This document shows, in pieces, positions 1-10,108 of a DNA stretch of 64,000 nt. The notes beneath the pieces were generated by a model. That model was not told the origin of the DNA, made no database searches, and saw nothing but the letters and a program-made list of their open reading frames with translations. Positions within the stretch are counted from its first letter, which is position 1. Each line of letters starts with the position of its first letter. Origin of the DNA: Bordetella ansorpii (lineage in GTDB: Bacteria > Pseudomonadota > Gammaproteobacteria > Burkholderiales > Burkholderiaceae_B). The stretch is taken from positions 62,001-126,000 of the forward strand of contig NZ_FKBS01000029.1 of assembly GCF_900078315.1 (NCBI RefSeq), read 5' to 3'. Position numbers and translations under genes: made by a program.

Positions 1-1250
1 GCGTCGGCGGCGGGCTGCAGGCTGTCGCGCTGGTCGTACACCAGCTTGGTCAGGCTGGTGGCCATGTCGGAGAAGCGGGCCGCAGCCATCTGCTTGCGGA
101 TCTCGGCCGTGACCTGGTCCTTGACCTCGGCCAACGGGCGCACCGTGCCGGCCTGGAAGTCGGTGACCTTCAGGATGTGGAAACCCGCGGGCGTTTCGAC
201 CACGCCGGAGACCTGATCCTTGGACAGCGACGCGACGGCCTGCTGCAGGCTGGGGGGCACGACCCAACCCAGGTCGCCGCCCTGGGCGGCCGAACCGGCG
301 TCTTGCGAATCTTTGCGGGCCAAGTCGGCGAAGCCGGCCGGGTTGGCGGCGGCCTGCTTGGCAATGGCGTCGGCCTGCTCGCGCGCCTTCTTGCGGTCGG
401 CTTCGGACGTGCCCGGTGCCACCTGGATCAGGATGTGGCTGATGCGGCGACGCTCGGGCTGGCCGTAGCGAGACTGGTTCTGCTTGTAGTAGCTCTCGAT
501 GTCGGCGTCGCTGACCTTCACGCCCTGCGTGGCGGCCGACTCGTCGAGCACCAGGTACTGGGCCTGCACCTGCTCGGGCACTTCCAGTTGCTGCTTGTTG
601 GCGTCGTACCAGGCCTGGACATCCTGGTCGGACACCTGGACCTTGCCGCGGAAATCGGCGGCGGCGAACGTGCGCATCTGCACGACGCGCTGCTGTACGA
701 AGGCGGACTCGATGCCGTCGATGACCGAAGCAGGCAGCCGCGCCGACGACGTGACGGGCTGCAGCACGCGGGACACGGCCAGGTCGCGGCGCAGGCCGGC
801 CTCGAACGTGGTCGGCGTCAGGCCCTGGCCGGCCAGCACCTGGCGATAGCGCTCGGGCGAGAAACGGCCGTTGTCCTGGACCTGGGGAATGGCGGCGATG
901 GTGTTGCGCAGCGTGCCGTCGGACACCGAGAAACGGTTGTCGGCGGCCACCTGGGCCAGCAGGCGCTGATCGATCAACTGGTCCAGCAGCTCGCGGCGCA
1001 TGGCCGGGGTGTCGACCAGCGCGGGGTCGAAACGCGACCCCATGCGCTGGCGCATCTGCTCGAGCTGATTGCGGTGCGCGGCGTCGAACTCGGCGCGCGA
1101 CACTTCCTGCTTGCCCACGTCGGCCAGCTCGGGCTCGCGGTTGACGAAGCTATCGTAGCTTTGCACGCCGACGAGCAGGAAGGACGGAACGATCAGCAGC
1201 AGCAGGATGAACTGCATCCAGCGACGATGAGTGCGAATAAACTCGAACAT
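1..1250 (-). CDS. ppiD: PpiD-type periplasmic folding chaperone (partial, 3' end off the left edge)
   Basis: Membrane-anchored peptidyl-prolyl isomerase/chaperone that helps fold outer-membrane proteins at the periplasmic face of the inner membrane. The protein begins MFEFIRTHRRWMQF, a short cytoplasmic tail followed by one hydrophobic anchor (about residues 12-30), then a SurA-like N-terminal helical region and, from about residue 265, a PpiC/parvulin domain (motifs RRISHILIQV, GGDLGWV, GFHILKV). About 416 residues lie in the window and the frame stays open to base 1; PpiD proteins are usually 620-650 residues, so about a third is missing. The ATG at 1250-1248 is the only start that precedes the anchor. 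Family assignment is firm; the missing C-terminus is not seen. Confidence 0.9.
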   Translation of the reverse strand, partial: MFEFIRTHRRWMQFILLLLIVPSFLLVGVQSYDSFVNREPELADVGKQEVSRAEFDAAHRNQLEQMRQRMGSRFDPALVDTPAMRRELLDQLIDQRLLAQVAADNRFSVSDGTLRNTIAAIPQVQDNGRFSPERYRQVLAGQGLTPTTFEAGLRRDLAVSRVLQPVTSSARLPASVIDGIESAFVQQRVVQMRTFAAADFRGKVQVSDQDVQAWYDANKQQLEVPEQVQAQYLVLDESAATQGVKVSDADIESYYKQNQSRYGQPERRRISHILIQVAPGTSEADRKKAREQADAIAKQAAANPAGFADLARKDSQDAGSAAQGGDLGWVVPPSLQQAVASLSKDQVSGVVETPAGFHILKVTDFQAGTVRPLAEVKDQVTAEIRKQMAAARFSDMATSLTKLVYDQRDSLQPAAD

Positions 1251-1308
1251 GGAATCCCTGTTGCCACGCCCGGCATGCGTCGGCACGCCGGGGCTTCAGA
1301 AAGCGCAT

Positions 1309-1333
1309 AAAAAAGGGCGATCGATTCGCCCTT
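1309..1333 (-). terminator. Intrinsic terminator-like hairpin in the ppiD leader
   Basis: An 8-bp perfect stem (AAGGGCGA / TCGCCCTT, 5-base loop) is followed on the minus strand by a run of six T. It sits 59 bases upstream of the ppiD start. No minus-strand gene ends here, because the next gene upstream is divergent. It therefore either ends read-through from the ugpQ side or acts as a leader attenuator. The structure is clear; the role is inferred. Confidence 0.6.
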
Positions 1334-1346
1334 GCTAGGTGGCCGG

Positions 1347-1373
1347 AGTTTACCATCACAACGCGCCATGCAA
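1347..1373 (-). promoter_or_regulatory. Possible ppiD promoter (extended -10)
   Basis: On the minus strand a -35-like TTGCAT is followed after 15 bases by TAAACT, which is preceded by TG as an extended -10. Transcription would start about 90 bases before ppiD and cross the leader hairpin at 1309-1333. The spacing is shorter than ideal, so this is a weak call. Confidence 0.3.
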
Positions 1374-1522
1374 GGTCTGGCGCCGTCATGCAAAATCAAC
1401 CCCGCAATACCGGTATTTCGGCCATAGCGCTGCAACAACCAGTGAAGCGCGCTGTTATGCTTGCAGGTCCTGCGGCGCTCCTGTGCGCCCTTTTCCCGCG
1501 CGCCCTCGCCCGCCCCGCCCCC

Positions 1523-2269
1523 ATGACCGCCGCTTTCGACTGGCCCTACCCGACGCATATCGCCCATCGCGGCGGTGGCCGCCTGGCTCCCGAAAACACG
1601 CTGGCCGCCATGCGCACGGGCCGGCAGCACGGCTATCGCATGGCCGAGTTCGACGTGAAACTGAGCCGCGACGGCGTGGCGGTGCTGCTGCACGACGACG
1701 ACCTCGACCGCACGTCCAACGGCCACGGCCCGGCCAGGCTGCGCGACTACGTCGAGCTGGCGCAGCTGGACGCCGGCAGTTGGCACGGCCCGGAGTTCGC
1801 CGGCGAACCCATCCCCACTTTCGACGCCATCGCCCGCCAGGCCCTGGCCAACGGCATTGCCTGCAACGTCGAGATCAAACCCTGCCCCGGCCGCGACGCC
1901 GAGACCGGCACGGCCGTGGCGCTGCTGGCCCGGCGGTTCTGGCAAGGCGCGGCCGTGCCGCCCCTGCTGTCCTCGTTCTCGGAGACGGCGCTGGCCGCCG
2001 CGCACCAGGCCGCCCCCGAACTGCCGCGCGCCCTGCTGGTGTCGACCATCCCCGAGGACTGGGCCGCGCGCCTGCGCAAGCATGATTGCGTAGCCCTGAA
2101 CATCAACCAGAAACACGCCACCCCCGAGCTGGTCCGGGCCGTGCACGAAGCGGGCTACCGCCTGTGCGCCTGGACCGTCAACGACCCCGCCCGCGCGCAA
2201 TTGCTGCTGGACTGGGGCGTCGACGCCATTTTCACCGACGAGCTGGCCGCCATCCGGCCGGCCGCCTAG
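1523..2269 (+). CDS. ugpQ: Glycerophosphodiester phosphodiesterase
   Basis: Hydrolyses glycerophosphodiesters to glycerol-3-phosphate and an alcohol. The GDPD barrel is complete: AHRGGG with the catalytic His near the N-terminus, APENT, the metal-binding FDVK segment, LLHDD, NVEIKP in the middle and WTVNDP near the C-terminus. The chosen ATG gives 248 residues, the usual size of cytoplasmic UgpQ. The frame is open further back to 1388, and a start at 1457 would add a short hydrophobic leader, so a secreted form cannot be ruled out. No clear ribosome binding site precedes 1523. The rlmJ start follows after 9 bases, so the two are probably cotranscribed. Confidence 0.85.
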   Translation: MTAAFDWPYPTHIAHRGGGRLAPENTLAAMRTGRQHGYRMAEFDVKLSRDGVAVLLHDDDLDRTSNGHGPARLRDYVELAQLDAGSWHGPEFAGEPIPTFDAIARQALANGIACNVEIKPCPGRDAETGTAVALLARRFWQGAAVPPLLSSFSETALAAAHQAAPELPRALLVSTIPEDWAARLRKHDCVALNINQKHATPELVRAVHEAGYRLCAWTVNDPARAQLLLDWGVDAIFTDELAAIRPAA

Positions 2270-2278
2270 GACACCGCT

Positions 2279-3136
2279 TTGTTCAGTTATAGACACGCCT
2301 TCCACGCGGGCAACCACGCCGACGTGCTCAAGCACGCCATCCTGATCCACACCCTGGACTACCTGAACCGCAAGGACGCCCCCTACTGGGTGGTGGACAC
2401 CCATGCCGGCGCGGGCCTGTACCAGCTGGACGGCGACTGGTCGGCCAAGAACGCCGAGCACGCCGAGGGCGTGGCCCGCCTGTGGGACCGCAGCGACCTG
2501 CCGGCCATCCTGGCCGAGTACGTGGCCCGCGTGCGCGGCTACAACTCGGACGGCCGCCTGCGCTATTACCCCGGCTCGCCCTGGCTGACGCTGGACGCCA
2601 TGCGCGACCGCGACCGCATGCGCATGTTCGAGCAGCACCCCACCGAAATCGACGTGCTGATGCGCAACCTGGAACACCGCACCAGCCCGTCGCTGCGCCA
2701 GGTCACCGTGTTCGGCACCGACGGCTTCGAGGGCGTGAAAGCGCTGCTGCCGCCGCCCACGCGCCGTGGCATGGTACTGATCGACCCCTCGTATGAAGAC
2801 AAGCGCGACTACCGCCGCACCCTGCTGACGGTGAAGGAGTGCATCAAGCGCTTCGCCACGGGCACCTACATGGTCTGGTATCCGCTGGTGCAGCGGGTCG
2901 AGGCCGGAGAGCTGGCGCGCCAACTGCAGCATCTGCAGGTCAAGAGCTGGCTGCATGCCACGCTGACGGTGAAGAAACCGGCGTCCGATGGCTTCGGCCT
3001 GCACGGCAGCGGCATGTTCCTGGTGAATCCGCCGTGGACGCTGCATGCGGCGCTGAAAGAAGCGATGCCGTTCCTGGCGAAGGAGTTTGCGCAGGATGAG
3101 CGGGCGGGGTTTACGTTGGATCAGTTCGAGGGTTGA
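2279..3136 (+). CDS. rlmJ: 23S rRNA (adenine2030-N6)-methyltransferase RlmJ
   Basis: Methylates A2030 of 23S rRNA. The start is TTG; the N-terminus MFSYRHAFHAGNHADVLKH matches the characteristic RlmJ opening and AGGA lies 8-10 bases upstream. Further landmarks are DTHAGAG (SAM-binding), the catalytic DPSYE (the DPPYE-type motif, here with Ser) and the C-terminal GSGMFLVNPPW. The 285 residues agree with the family. The gene is followed by a strong terminator. Confidence 0.92.
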   Translation: MFSYRHAFHAGNHADVLKHAILIHTLDYLNRKDAPYWVVDTHAGAGLYQLDGDWSAKNAEHAEGVARLWDRSDLPAILAEYVARVRGYNSDGRLRYYPGSPWLTLDAMRDRDRMRMFEQHPTEIDVLMRNLEHRTSPSLRQVTVFGTDGFEGVKALLPPPTRRGMVLIDPSYEDKRDYRRTLLTVKECIKRFATGTYMVWYPLVQRVEAGELARQLQHLQVKSWLHATLTVKKPASDGFGLHGSGMFLVNPPWTLHAALKEAMPFLAKEFAQDERAGFTLDQFEG

Positions 3137-3172
3137 TGCGGTAAGCCGCGATTCCCATCGCGGCAATATCGA

Positions 3173-3209
3173 GGCCGGGGCGGACATCCGCCCCGGCCTT
3201 TGCTTTTTT
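3173..3209 (+). terminator. Rho-independent terminator after rlmJ
   Basis: A 12-bp perfect GC stem (GGCCGGGGCGGA with its complement, 2-base loop) is followed by TTTGCTTTTTT. It ends the ugpQ-rlmJ unit and faces the convergent hypothetical gene ending at 3222. Confidence 0.9.
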
Positions 3210-3221
3210 GCGCAGCCGTCG

Positions 3222-3743
3222 TCAGAAAAACACGCGCATCGCGGCGTCGATCCGCCCGGTGGATACGATGCGTTCAGGCACTGGCGCGTAGACGAATTCG
3301 TATCCCGCACGGGTGATGACTCCGCTCTCCATGACGCGAAATCCGTTGATGGATACGCTGTAGCAGCCAGGCGGAATACCGGCATCCAGCCCGCTCTCGG
3401 ACCAGGGCCATTCCGTCAGGGCTGCCAGGTCATGAAACGCGGCATGGCGCGTCACTTCCAGGGGGAACTGGCCATTGCGTGCCACGATCCACGCCTCCTC
3501 GATCCGACTATGCCGGGCGGCCGGACGGCAGAACAGTTCATAGGCACCATCGTCGATGGACAACAGCGGCACGACAGCGCCTGCGGTGACGACCTCGTCT
3601 CCAAGGTCCGAGTTGAAAAACTCGTGCATCAGATCGCGCGTTTCTCCTGCCGCGGGCGTCCAACCCAGAACGGCGTGCAACACCTCCCTGTCGAGCAGGA
3701 CGATGCCGTTCATTTCGACGTCGAAGGCGGAAGTAAGCTTCAT
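3222..3743 (-). CDS. Hypothetical protein
   Basis: A 173-residue acidic, soluble protein starting MKLTSAFDVEMNG at the ATG 3743-3741 (AAGG upstream); the frame extends 13 codons further but without a better start. No signal peptide, membrane segment or catalytic motif is recognised. It lies 65 bases downstream of another unrecognised gene of similar size on the same strand, so the two probably form a pair. Size, acidity and the absence of homologous neighbours would fit orphan immunity-type proteins, but that is a guess. Confidence 0.6.
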   Translation of the reverse strand: MKLTSAFDVEMNGIVLLDREVLHAVLGWTPAAGETRDLMHEFFNSDLGDEVVTAGAVVPLLSIDDGAYELFCRPAARHSRIEEAWIVARNGQFPLEVTRHAAFHDLAALTEWPWSESGLDAGIPPGCYSVSINGFRVMESGVITRAGYEFVYAPVPERIVSTGRIDAAMRVFF

Positions 3744-3808
3744 GCGGGCAGGCCTTGATGGATACGCTGCAATGCACGCCACCCGACGGTACTGGCTACG
3801 TGGCGGCC

Positions 3809-4285
3809 TCAGCGGCTGTCAGTCTCGCTGGGAGCGACTCGCATGACCAGGTCGAAGTATCGCCGCAGCTGGAAGGATCTTTTTACCAGCTTGCCAGGCC
3901 ATGGCCAGCGCCAGCACCGCTGAGCGGACATGTAAAGCCTGACTTCCCATTCATCCGCATGGAAGAAGGAAAACAGGATACTGCTGGAGCCATGTTCCCG
4001 CAGATCGCTTACGGCAGCGGCGGTATAAAGCGCACTCAGTCGGGCCTGATCGAGCACCTTCCCGCCGCTATCCAATAGATAGACGACCAAGACCTCTTCG
4101 AACAGCATGTCCTGCGTCAGGAAAACCATGTAGCCCTGCTGCCAGGCATAGCACGCCTCCAGCACACAACCCGTGAGTTCTTCGGAAACCTGTCCGGCGG
4201 CAAGAACCAGGCGGCATCGCGCAACCTCGTCCGGCCCGCTCAAGACCTCGATGGTGACAGCATCGGATGGCAGCCTGCGCAACAT
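3809..4285 (-). CDS. Hypothetical protein
   Basis: A 158-residue protein beginning MLRRLPSDAVTIEVL. It is not recognised. It looks like a compact mixed alpha/beta cytosolic protein with an aromatic, basic C-terminal part (WRWPWPGKLVKRS). It precedes the hypothetical gene at 3743-3222 on the same strand. The G+C of this pair appears a little lower than that of the flanking housekeeping genes. Confidence 0.6.
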   Translation of the reverse strand: MLRRLPSDAVTIEVLSGPDEVARCRLVLAAGQVSEELTGCVLEACYAWQQGYMVFLTQDMLFEEVLVVYLLDSGGKVLDQARLSALYTAAAVSDLREHGSSSILFSFFHADEWEVRLYMSAQRCWRWPWPGKLVKRSFQLRRYFDLVMRVAPSETDSR

Positions 4286-4344
4286 GCGTGCTCCAGCGGG
4301 TTGTCGGGATCCGACTGTAGAGTAATCCCGGACTCAGACATGAA

Positions 4345-4397
4345 AAGCGCATGAGGGCGTTGCGCCGTATGGCGCGAACAGCCCACATCATGCGCTT
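4345..4397 (-). terminator. Long compound hairpin after the flavoprotein gene
   Basis: A 10-bp perfect outer stem (AAGCGCATGA / TCATGCGCTT) encloses a GGGC/GCCC stem and an inner GCGCC-GTAT-GGCGC hairpin. On the minus strand it ends in TTTT. It lies 41 bases beyond the stop of the gene at 4438-5883 and upstream of the next minus-strand gene, so a terminator or mRNA-stabilising element is likely. Confidence 0.5.
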
Positions 4398-4437
4398 CTG
4401 TGTCCACCGCGCATCCCACGCGGCAGATAGCTGCCTT

Positions 4438-5883
4438 TCAAGCCTGCGCCGCCGACACCGCTTCCTGCGCCTGCACCCTGGCCGCCGATTGCGCCTCGGC
4501 CAACTTTGCCTGTGCATCGCGCAGCGCCGTGCGCAACCCCTCCTCCACCACGGGGTGGTAGAACGGCATCTCCAGCATGCGCGCCACGGTCAGTTCCTGC
4601 TGCACGGCCCAGGCCAGCAGGTGCCCGATGTGCTCGGCGCTCGGCCCGACCATCTCGGCGCCCAGGAAGCGGCCGCTTTCGATGTCGGCATACACGCGCA
4701 GCATGCCGCGGTTCTTCAGCATGACGCGCGAGCGGCCCTGGTCGCCGAAGTCGACCTCGCCCACGACGAAACCGCCCTGCTCCAGCCTGGCGTGCGGCGT
4801 GCCGACCAGCGCGATCTGCGGATCGGAGAACACCACGCCCAGCGGGGCCCGGCGCGCGCCGGGCCGCACCGACGGGAACCGCGCGGCGTTGTCGCCGGCG
4901 ATGCGGCCTTCGTCGGCGGCCTCGTGCAGCAAGGGCGCATCGGCGTTGGCGTCGCCCGCGATGAAGATGGACGAGTCGCCGGCCTGCAGCGTGTAGCGGT
5001 CATAGACCGGCACGCCGCGGCCGTCCAGCGCCAGCGAGGTGTTCTGCAGATCCAGCGTGTCGACGTTGGGCTTGCGGCCCGTGGCGGCCAGCACGTAATC
5101 GAAGCGCTCGGTGCGTTCGGTGTTGTCCAGCGCCAGGTAGCGGACCTCTACCTCGTCGCCGATGCGCGCGATGTCCAGCACGCGGGCATCCGGATCCAGG
5201 TAGAACTCTTCCTGGAAGATCTTGCGGGCACGCTGGCGCACGGAGGGATCGCTGATGCCGCCCAGGCTGCCGCTGACGCCGAACACGCGCACCTGCACGC
5301 CCAGGCGGGACAGGGCCTGGCCCAGTTCCAGCCCGATCACGCCGGGTCCGAACACGGCCACGCGGCGCGGCAGGTCGTCCCAGGCGAATACGTCGTCGTT
5401 GACGACCAGCCGGTCGCCCAGGCCGCGCAGCGGCCCGGCAATGGCGGGCGAGGAACCGGAGGCGATGACGACGCTGCCGGCATGCACCTCGGTATGGCCT
5501 TCGATGCGCAGGATGCCGTCGGACAGGAAACGGGCATGGCCATGCAGCTTGTCTTCGGCGGGAATGCTTTCCACGCCCTCCAGGACGAAGCCCACGAAAC
5601 GGTCGCGCTCACGCTTGACTCGCGCCATCACCTCGGCGCCGTCCACGCGGATGGCGCCGTCGACATGCACGCCGAACGGCGCGCCGTGCGCGGCCGCATG
5701 CGCCGCCTCGGCGGCGGCTATCAGCAGCTTGGACGGCATGCAGCCAACCCGTGCGCAGGTGGTGCCGTACACGCCGCCCTCGATCAGCAGCGCGCGTTTG
5801 CCCGCGGCGCGGGCGGCACGGTAGGCGGCCAGGCCGGCGGTGCCGGCGCCGATCACGGCCACATCGGTATGCAGAGTCTTCAT
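4438..5883 (-). CDS. Dihydrolipoamide dehydrogenase-like flavoprotein disulfide reductase
   Basis: FAD/NAD-dependent class I disulfide oxidoreductase, 481 residues. The FAD-binding GAGTAGLAA lies near the N-terminus, the redox-active CARVGC followed by MPSK near residue 45, the NAD-binding GPGVIGLELG mid-protein, the FAD motif IFIAGDANAD near residue 305 and the C-terminal dimer motif FYHPVVEEGL with the active-site His. The gene is 75 bases downstream of a peroxiredoxin-glutaredoxin gene on the same strand, and no pyruvate/oxoglutarate dehydrogenase genes are near. It may therefore serve thiol or peroxide reduction rather than a 2-oxoacid dehydrogenase complex; that role is inferred. The tail after about residue 465 is Ala/Gln-rich and probably disordered. 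Confidence 0.85.
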   Translation of the reverse strand: MKTLHTDVAVIGAGTAGLAAYRAARAAGKRALLIEGGVYGTTCARVGCMPSKLLIAAAEAAHAAAHGAPFGVHVDGAIRVDGAEVMARVKRERDRFVGFVLEGVESIPAEDKLHGHARFLSDGILRIEGHTEVHAGSVVIASGSSPAIAGPLRGLGDRLVVNDDVFAWDDLPRRVAVFGPGVIGLELGQALSRLGVQVRVFGVSGSLGGISDPSVRQRARKIFQEEFYLDPDARVLDIARIGDEVEVRYLALDNTERTERFDYVLAATGRKPNVDTLDLQNTSLALDGRGVPVYDRYTLQAGDSSIFIAGDANADAPLLHEAADEGRIAGDNAARFPSVRPGARRAPLGVVFSDPQIALVGTPHARLEQGGFVVGEVDFGDQGRSRVMLKNRGMLRVYADIESGRFLGAEMVGPSAEHIGHLLAWAVQQELTVARMLEMPFYHPVVEEGLRTALRDAQAKLAEAQSAARVQAQEAVSAAQA

Positions 5884-5958
5884 TTTCTTCCCTCGCGATT
5901 CTTCATGCGGCGGCGCGCGATGCCGCGCGCCGCCGCGGTCATGCCGAGCGTCAGCCGA

Positions 5959-6687
5959 TCAACCCAGGTGGGCTTGCAGTTGCTCCAGGCCGCCGATCAG
6001 CGTGCCGTTGATGAACACCTGCGGAGCGGTGCCCTTGCCCGACACGGCGCCGATGACACGGCCGCGCACCTTGTGCTCCAGCGGAATCTCGACCGGGGCG
6101 AAGCCACGCGATTCCAGCAGGGCCTTGGCTTCGATGCAGAACGGGCAACCCGGCTTGGAGAACACGACGACCTGGTCGGGCTTCTTGGCCTGCGGGGCGA
6201 GGTAGTTCAGCATGGTGTCGGCGTCCGACACTTCGAAAGGATCGCCGTCCTTCTCGGGTTCGATGAACATCTTCTCGACCACGCCGTCGCGCACCAGCAT
6301 CGAATAGCGCCAGCTGCGCTTGCCGAAGCCCAGGTTGCGCTTGTCGACCAGCATGCCCATGCCGTCGGTGAAGTCGCCGTTGCCATCGGGCAGCAGCGTG
6401 ATGTTCTCGGATTCCTGATCGCGGGCCCATTCGTTCATCACGAAGGTGTCGTTGACGGACAGGCAGACGATGGTGTCCACGCCCGCGGCACGGAAGGCCG
6501 GCGCCAGTTCGTTGTAGCGCGGCAGGTGCGAGGACGAGCAGGTGGGCGTGAAGGCGCCCGGCAGCGAGAAGACCACGACGGTCTTGCCCTTGAACAGCTC
6601 GTCGCTGGTCAGCGTCTTCCAGTCATTGCCCTGACGGACGGGGAAAGTGACGTTCGGAACGCGTTGGCCTTCGCGGGATTGCAGCAT
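5959..6687 (-). CDS. Hybrid peroxiredoxin-glutaredoxin (peroxide reductase)
   Basis: A single 242-residue chain joins a Prx5-type peroxiredoxin (residues 1-165, peroxidatic Cys in [12 protein letters not shown]) to a glutaredoxin domain (residues 170-242, CPFC active site in FSKPGCPFC). Such fusions reduce H2O2 and alkyl peroxides directly with glutathione, as known from Haemophilus, Neisseria and Bordetella. The start ATG at 6687 has GGAG just upstream (GGAGAACTCC). The flavoprotein gene follows on the same strand. A marked AT-rich promoter region lies upstream. Confidence 0.92.
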   Translation of the reverse strand: MLQSREGQRVPNVTFPVRQGNDWKTLTSDELFKGKTVVVFSLPGAFTPTCSSSHLPRYNELAPAFRAAGVDTIVCLSVNDTFVMNEWARDQESENITLLPDGNGDFTDGMGMLVDKRNLGFGKRSWRYSMLVRDGVVEKMFIEPEKDGDPFEVSDADTMLNYLAPQAKKPDQVVVFSKPGCPFCIEAKALLESRGFAPVEIPLEHKVRGRVIGAVSGKGTAPQVFINGTLIGGLEQLQAHLG

Positions 6688-6741
6688 GTGGAGTTCTCCT
6701 GATGGGTGGGTGCAGCGGGATGCGCACCGGCATGGGAAGAA

Positions 6742-6842
6742 CTATAAATACTAACTATCAATTTATCTAATTTAATTATTTTAATTGATTGATAGCTTAT
6801 AGCTTTTTCATTCGACGTGAAGATTGTATTTTAGCTATCAAA
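6742..6842 (-). promoter_or_regulatory. AT-rich promoter/operator region of the peroxiredoxin gene
   Basis: About 100 bases are strongly AT-rich, in sharp contrast to the GC-rich surroundings. CTATCAA occurs at 6755-6761 and 6835-6841 and in inverted orientation (TTGATAG) at 6789-6795, with further ATAG/CTAT tetramers at 6742-6745 and 6799-6802. ATAG/CTAT pairs are the building blocks of OxyR sites, and OxyR control would suit the gene, but the spacing does not match the full consensus. Operator function is inferred. Confidence 0.5.
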
Positions 6843-6888
6843 GTGGGAAGGCGCCGGCGGTCCGCCCGGTGCCTCCTCGACGCCCGCC

Positions 6889-7086
6889 TCATCCCTGCAC
6901 GTCGTAGCCCGCTTCGCGGATGGCGGCGCGAACTGGCTCGGCCTGGGCCGCGCCTTCGATGCGCACCTGGTGCGTGGCCAGGTCGGTGTGCACCTGGGCG
7001 CCCGGCGCCACGGCCTGCACGGCCTCGGTGATGGTCTTGACGCAATGTCCGCAGGTCATGTCCGGGACGGTCAGTTCGATTGCCAT
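6889..7086 (-). CDS. copZ: Copper chaperone (HMA domain)
   Basis: A 65-residue single heavy-metal-associated domain: [19 protein letters not shown] holds the CxxC copper site (CGHC). It carries Cu(I) in the cytosol to the CopA pump. The start is the ATG at 7086-7084, preceded by AGGAGCAACAGC; the frame is open far upstream, but that part would run through the CueR-type promoter. It is transcribed divergently from copA. Confidence 0.92.
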   Translation of the reverse strand: MAIELTVPDMTCGHCVKTITEAVQAVAPGAQVHTDLATHQVRIEGAAQAEPVRAAIREAGYDVQG

Positions 7087-7147
7087 TGCTGTTGCTCCTG
7101 AAGAAAAACGCGATGTCTGGCGGGCCTTTGCGACCCGATGCGAAGCC

Positions 7148-7178
7148 AGTCTAAACCTTCCCAAGATGGAAAGGTCAA
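7148..7178 (-). promoter_or_regulatory. CueR-type promoter/operator of copZ
   Basis: On the minus strand TTGACC and TAGACT are separated by exactly 19 bases, the long spacer typical of MerR-family activators. The spacer holds the near-palindrome CCTTTCCATCTTGGGAAGG. This matches the CueR/CopR operator style. Confidence 0.8.
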
Positions 7179-7193
7179 GCCTACAATGGCCGC

Positions 7194-7224
7194 TTGACCT
7201 TCCCACGATGGGAAGGATGATAGT
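7194..7224 (+). promoter_or_regulatory. CueR-type promoter/operator of copA
   Basis: TTGACC and GATAGT with a 19-base spacer contain the palindrome CCTTCCCACGATGGGAAGG. Start of transcription would be near 7230, about 30 bases before the copA ATG at 7259. The site mirrors the copZ operator 16 bases away. Confidence 0.82.
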
Positions 7225-7258
7225 GGAACCGTTCCCAACGACATCGGACGGCCATGCC

Positions 7259-9577
<2,319 letters not shown>

Positions 9578-9607
9578 TCCCTTTCATTGTTTCGGAAACG
9601 CGTCGCC

Positions 9608-10018
9608 ATGAATATCGGACAAGCCTCGCAAGCCTCGGGCATCTCGGCCAAGATGATCCGTTACTACGAAAGCATCGGCCTGATCGGCCCGGCGCAACGC
9701 ACCGACTCGGGTTATCGCGTCTACAGCGACGCCGACCTGCACACGCTGCACTTCGTGCGCCGCGCGCGCGGACTGGGCTTCTCGGTGGAGCAGATGCACG
9801 AACTGCTGGCGCTGTGGCGCGACCGCAGCCGCGCCAGCGCCGACGTGAAACGCATGGCGCTCGAACACGTGCAAGAACTGGAACGCAAGGCCGCCGAACT
9901 GCAACAGATGGCGGACACGCTGAAGCACCTGGCAAAGCATTGCCATGGCGACAAGCGGCCGGATTGCCCGATCATCGATCAGTTGAGCGGGTTGACGGGC
10001 GGCGCGCAGGTGGCCTGA
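9608..10018 (+). CDS. cueR: Copper-responsive MerR-family activator CueR
   Basis: A 136-residue MerR protein: helix-turn-helix MNIGQASQASGISAKMIRYY, wing motif TDSGYRVYSD, a dimerisation helix (about 75-110), and the metal loop CHGDKRPDC with the two Cys spaced as in CueR. It activates copA and presumably copZ through the two 19-bp-spacer promoters nearby. The ATG at 9608 starts at the conserved MNIG; a few upstream codons are also open. Confidence 0.93.
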   Translation: MNIGQASQASGISAKMIRYYESIGLIGPAQRTDSGYRVYSDADLHTLHFVRRARGLGFSVEQMHELLALWRDRSRASADVKRMALEHVQELERKAAELQQMADTLKHLAKHCHGDKRPDCPIIDQLSGLTGGAQVA

Positions 10019-10108
10019 GGCGCGATGCTCAAGACCCCGGTGCCCCGGCCGTCCGGATTGCCATGGCAAGTACGGGACACCGCCGGCGCATGCCGTACCG
10101 TGCGTCCC

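Noticed and set aside
1193-3385. 730-residue minus-strand open frame across ugpQ and rlmJ
   Set aside because: It covers two clear plus-strand enzymes and has low-complexity shadow composition.
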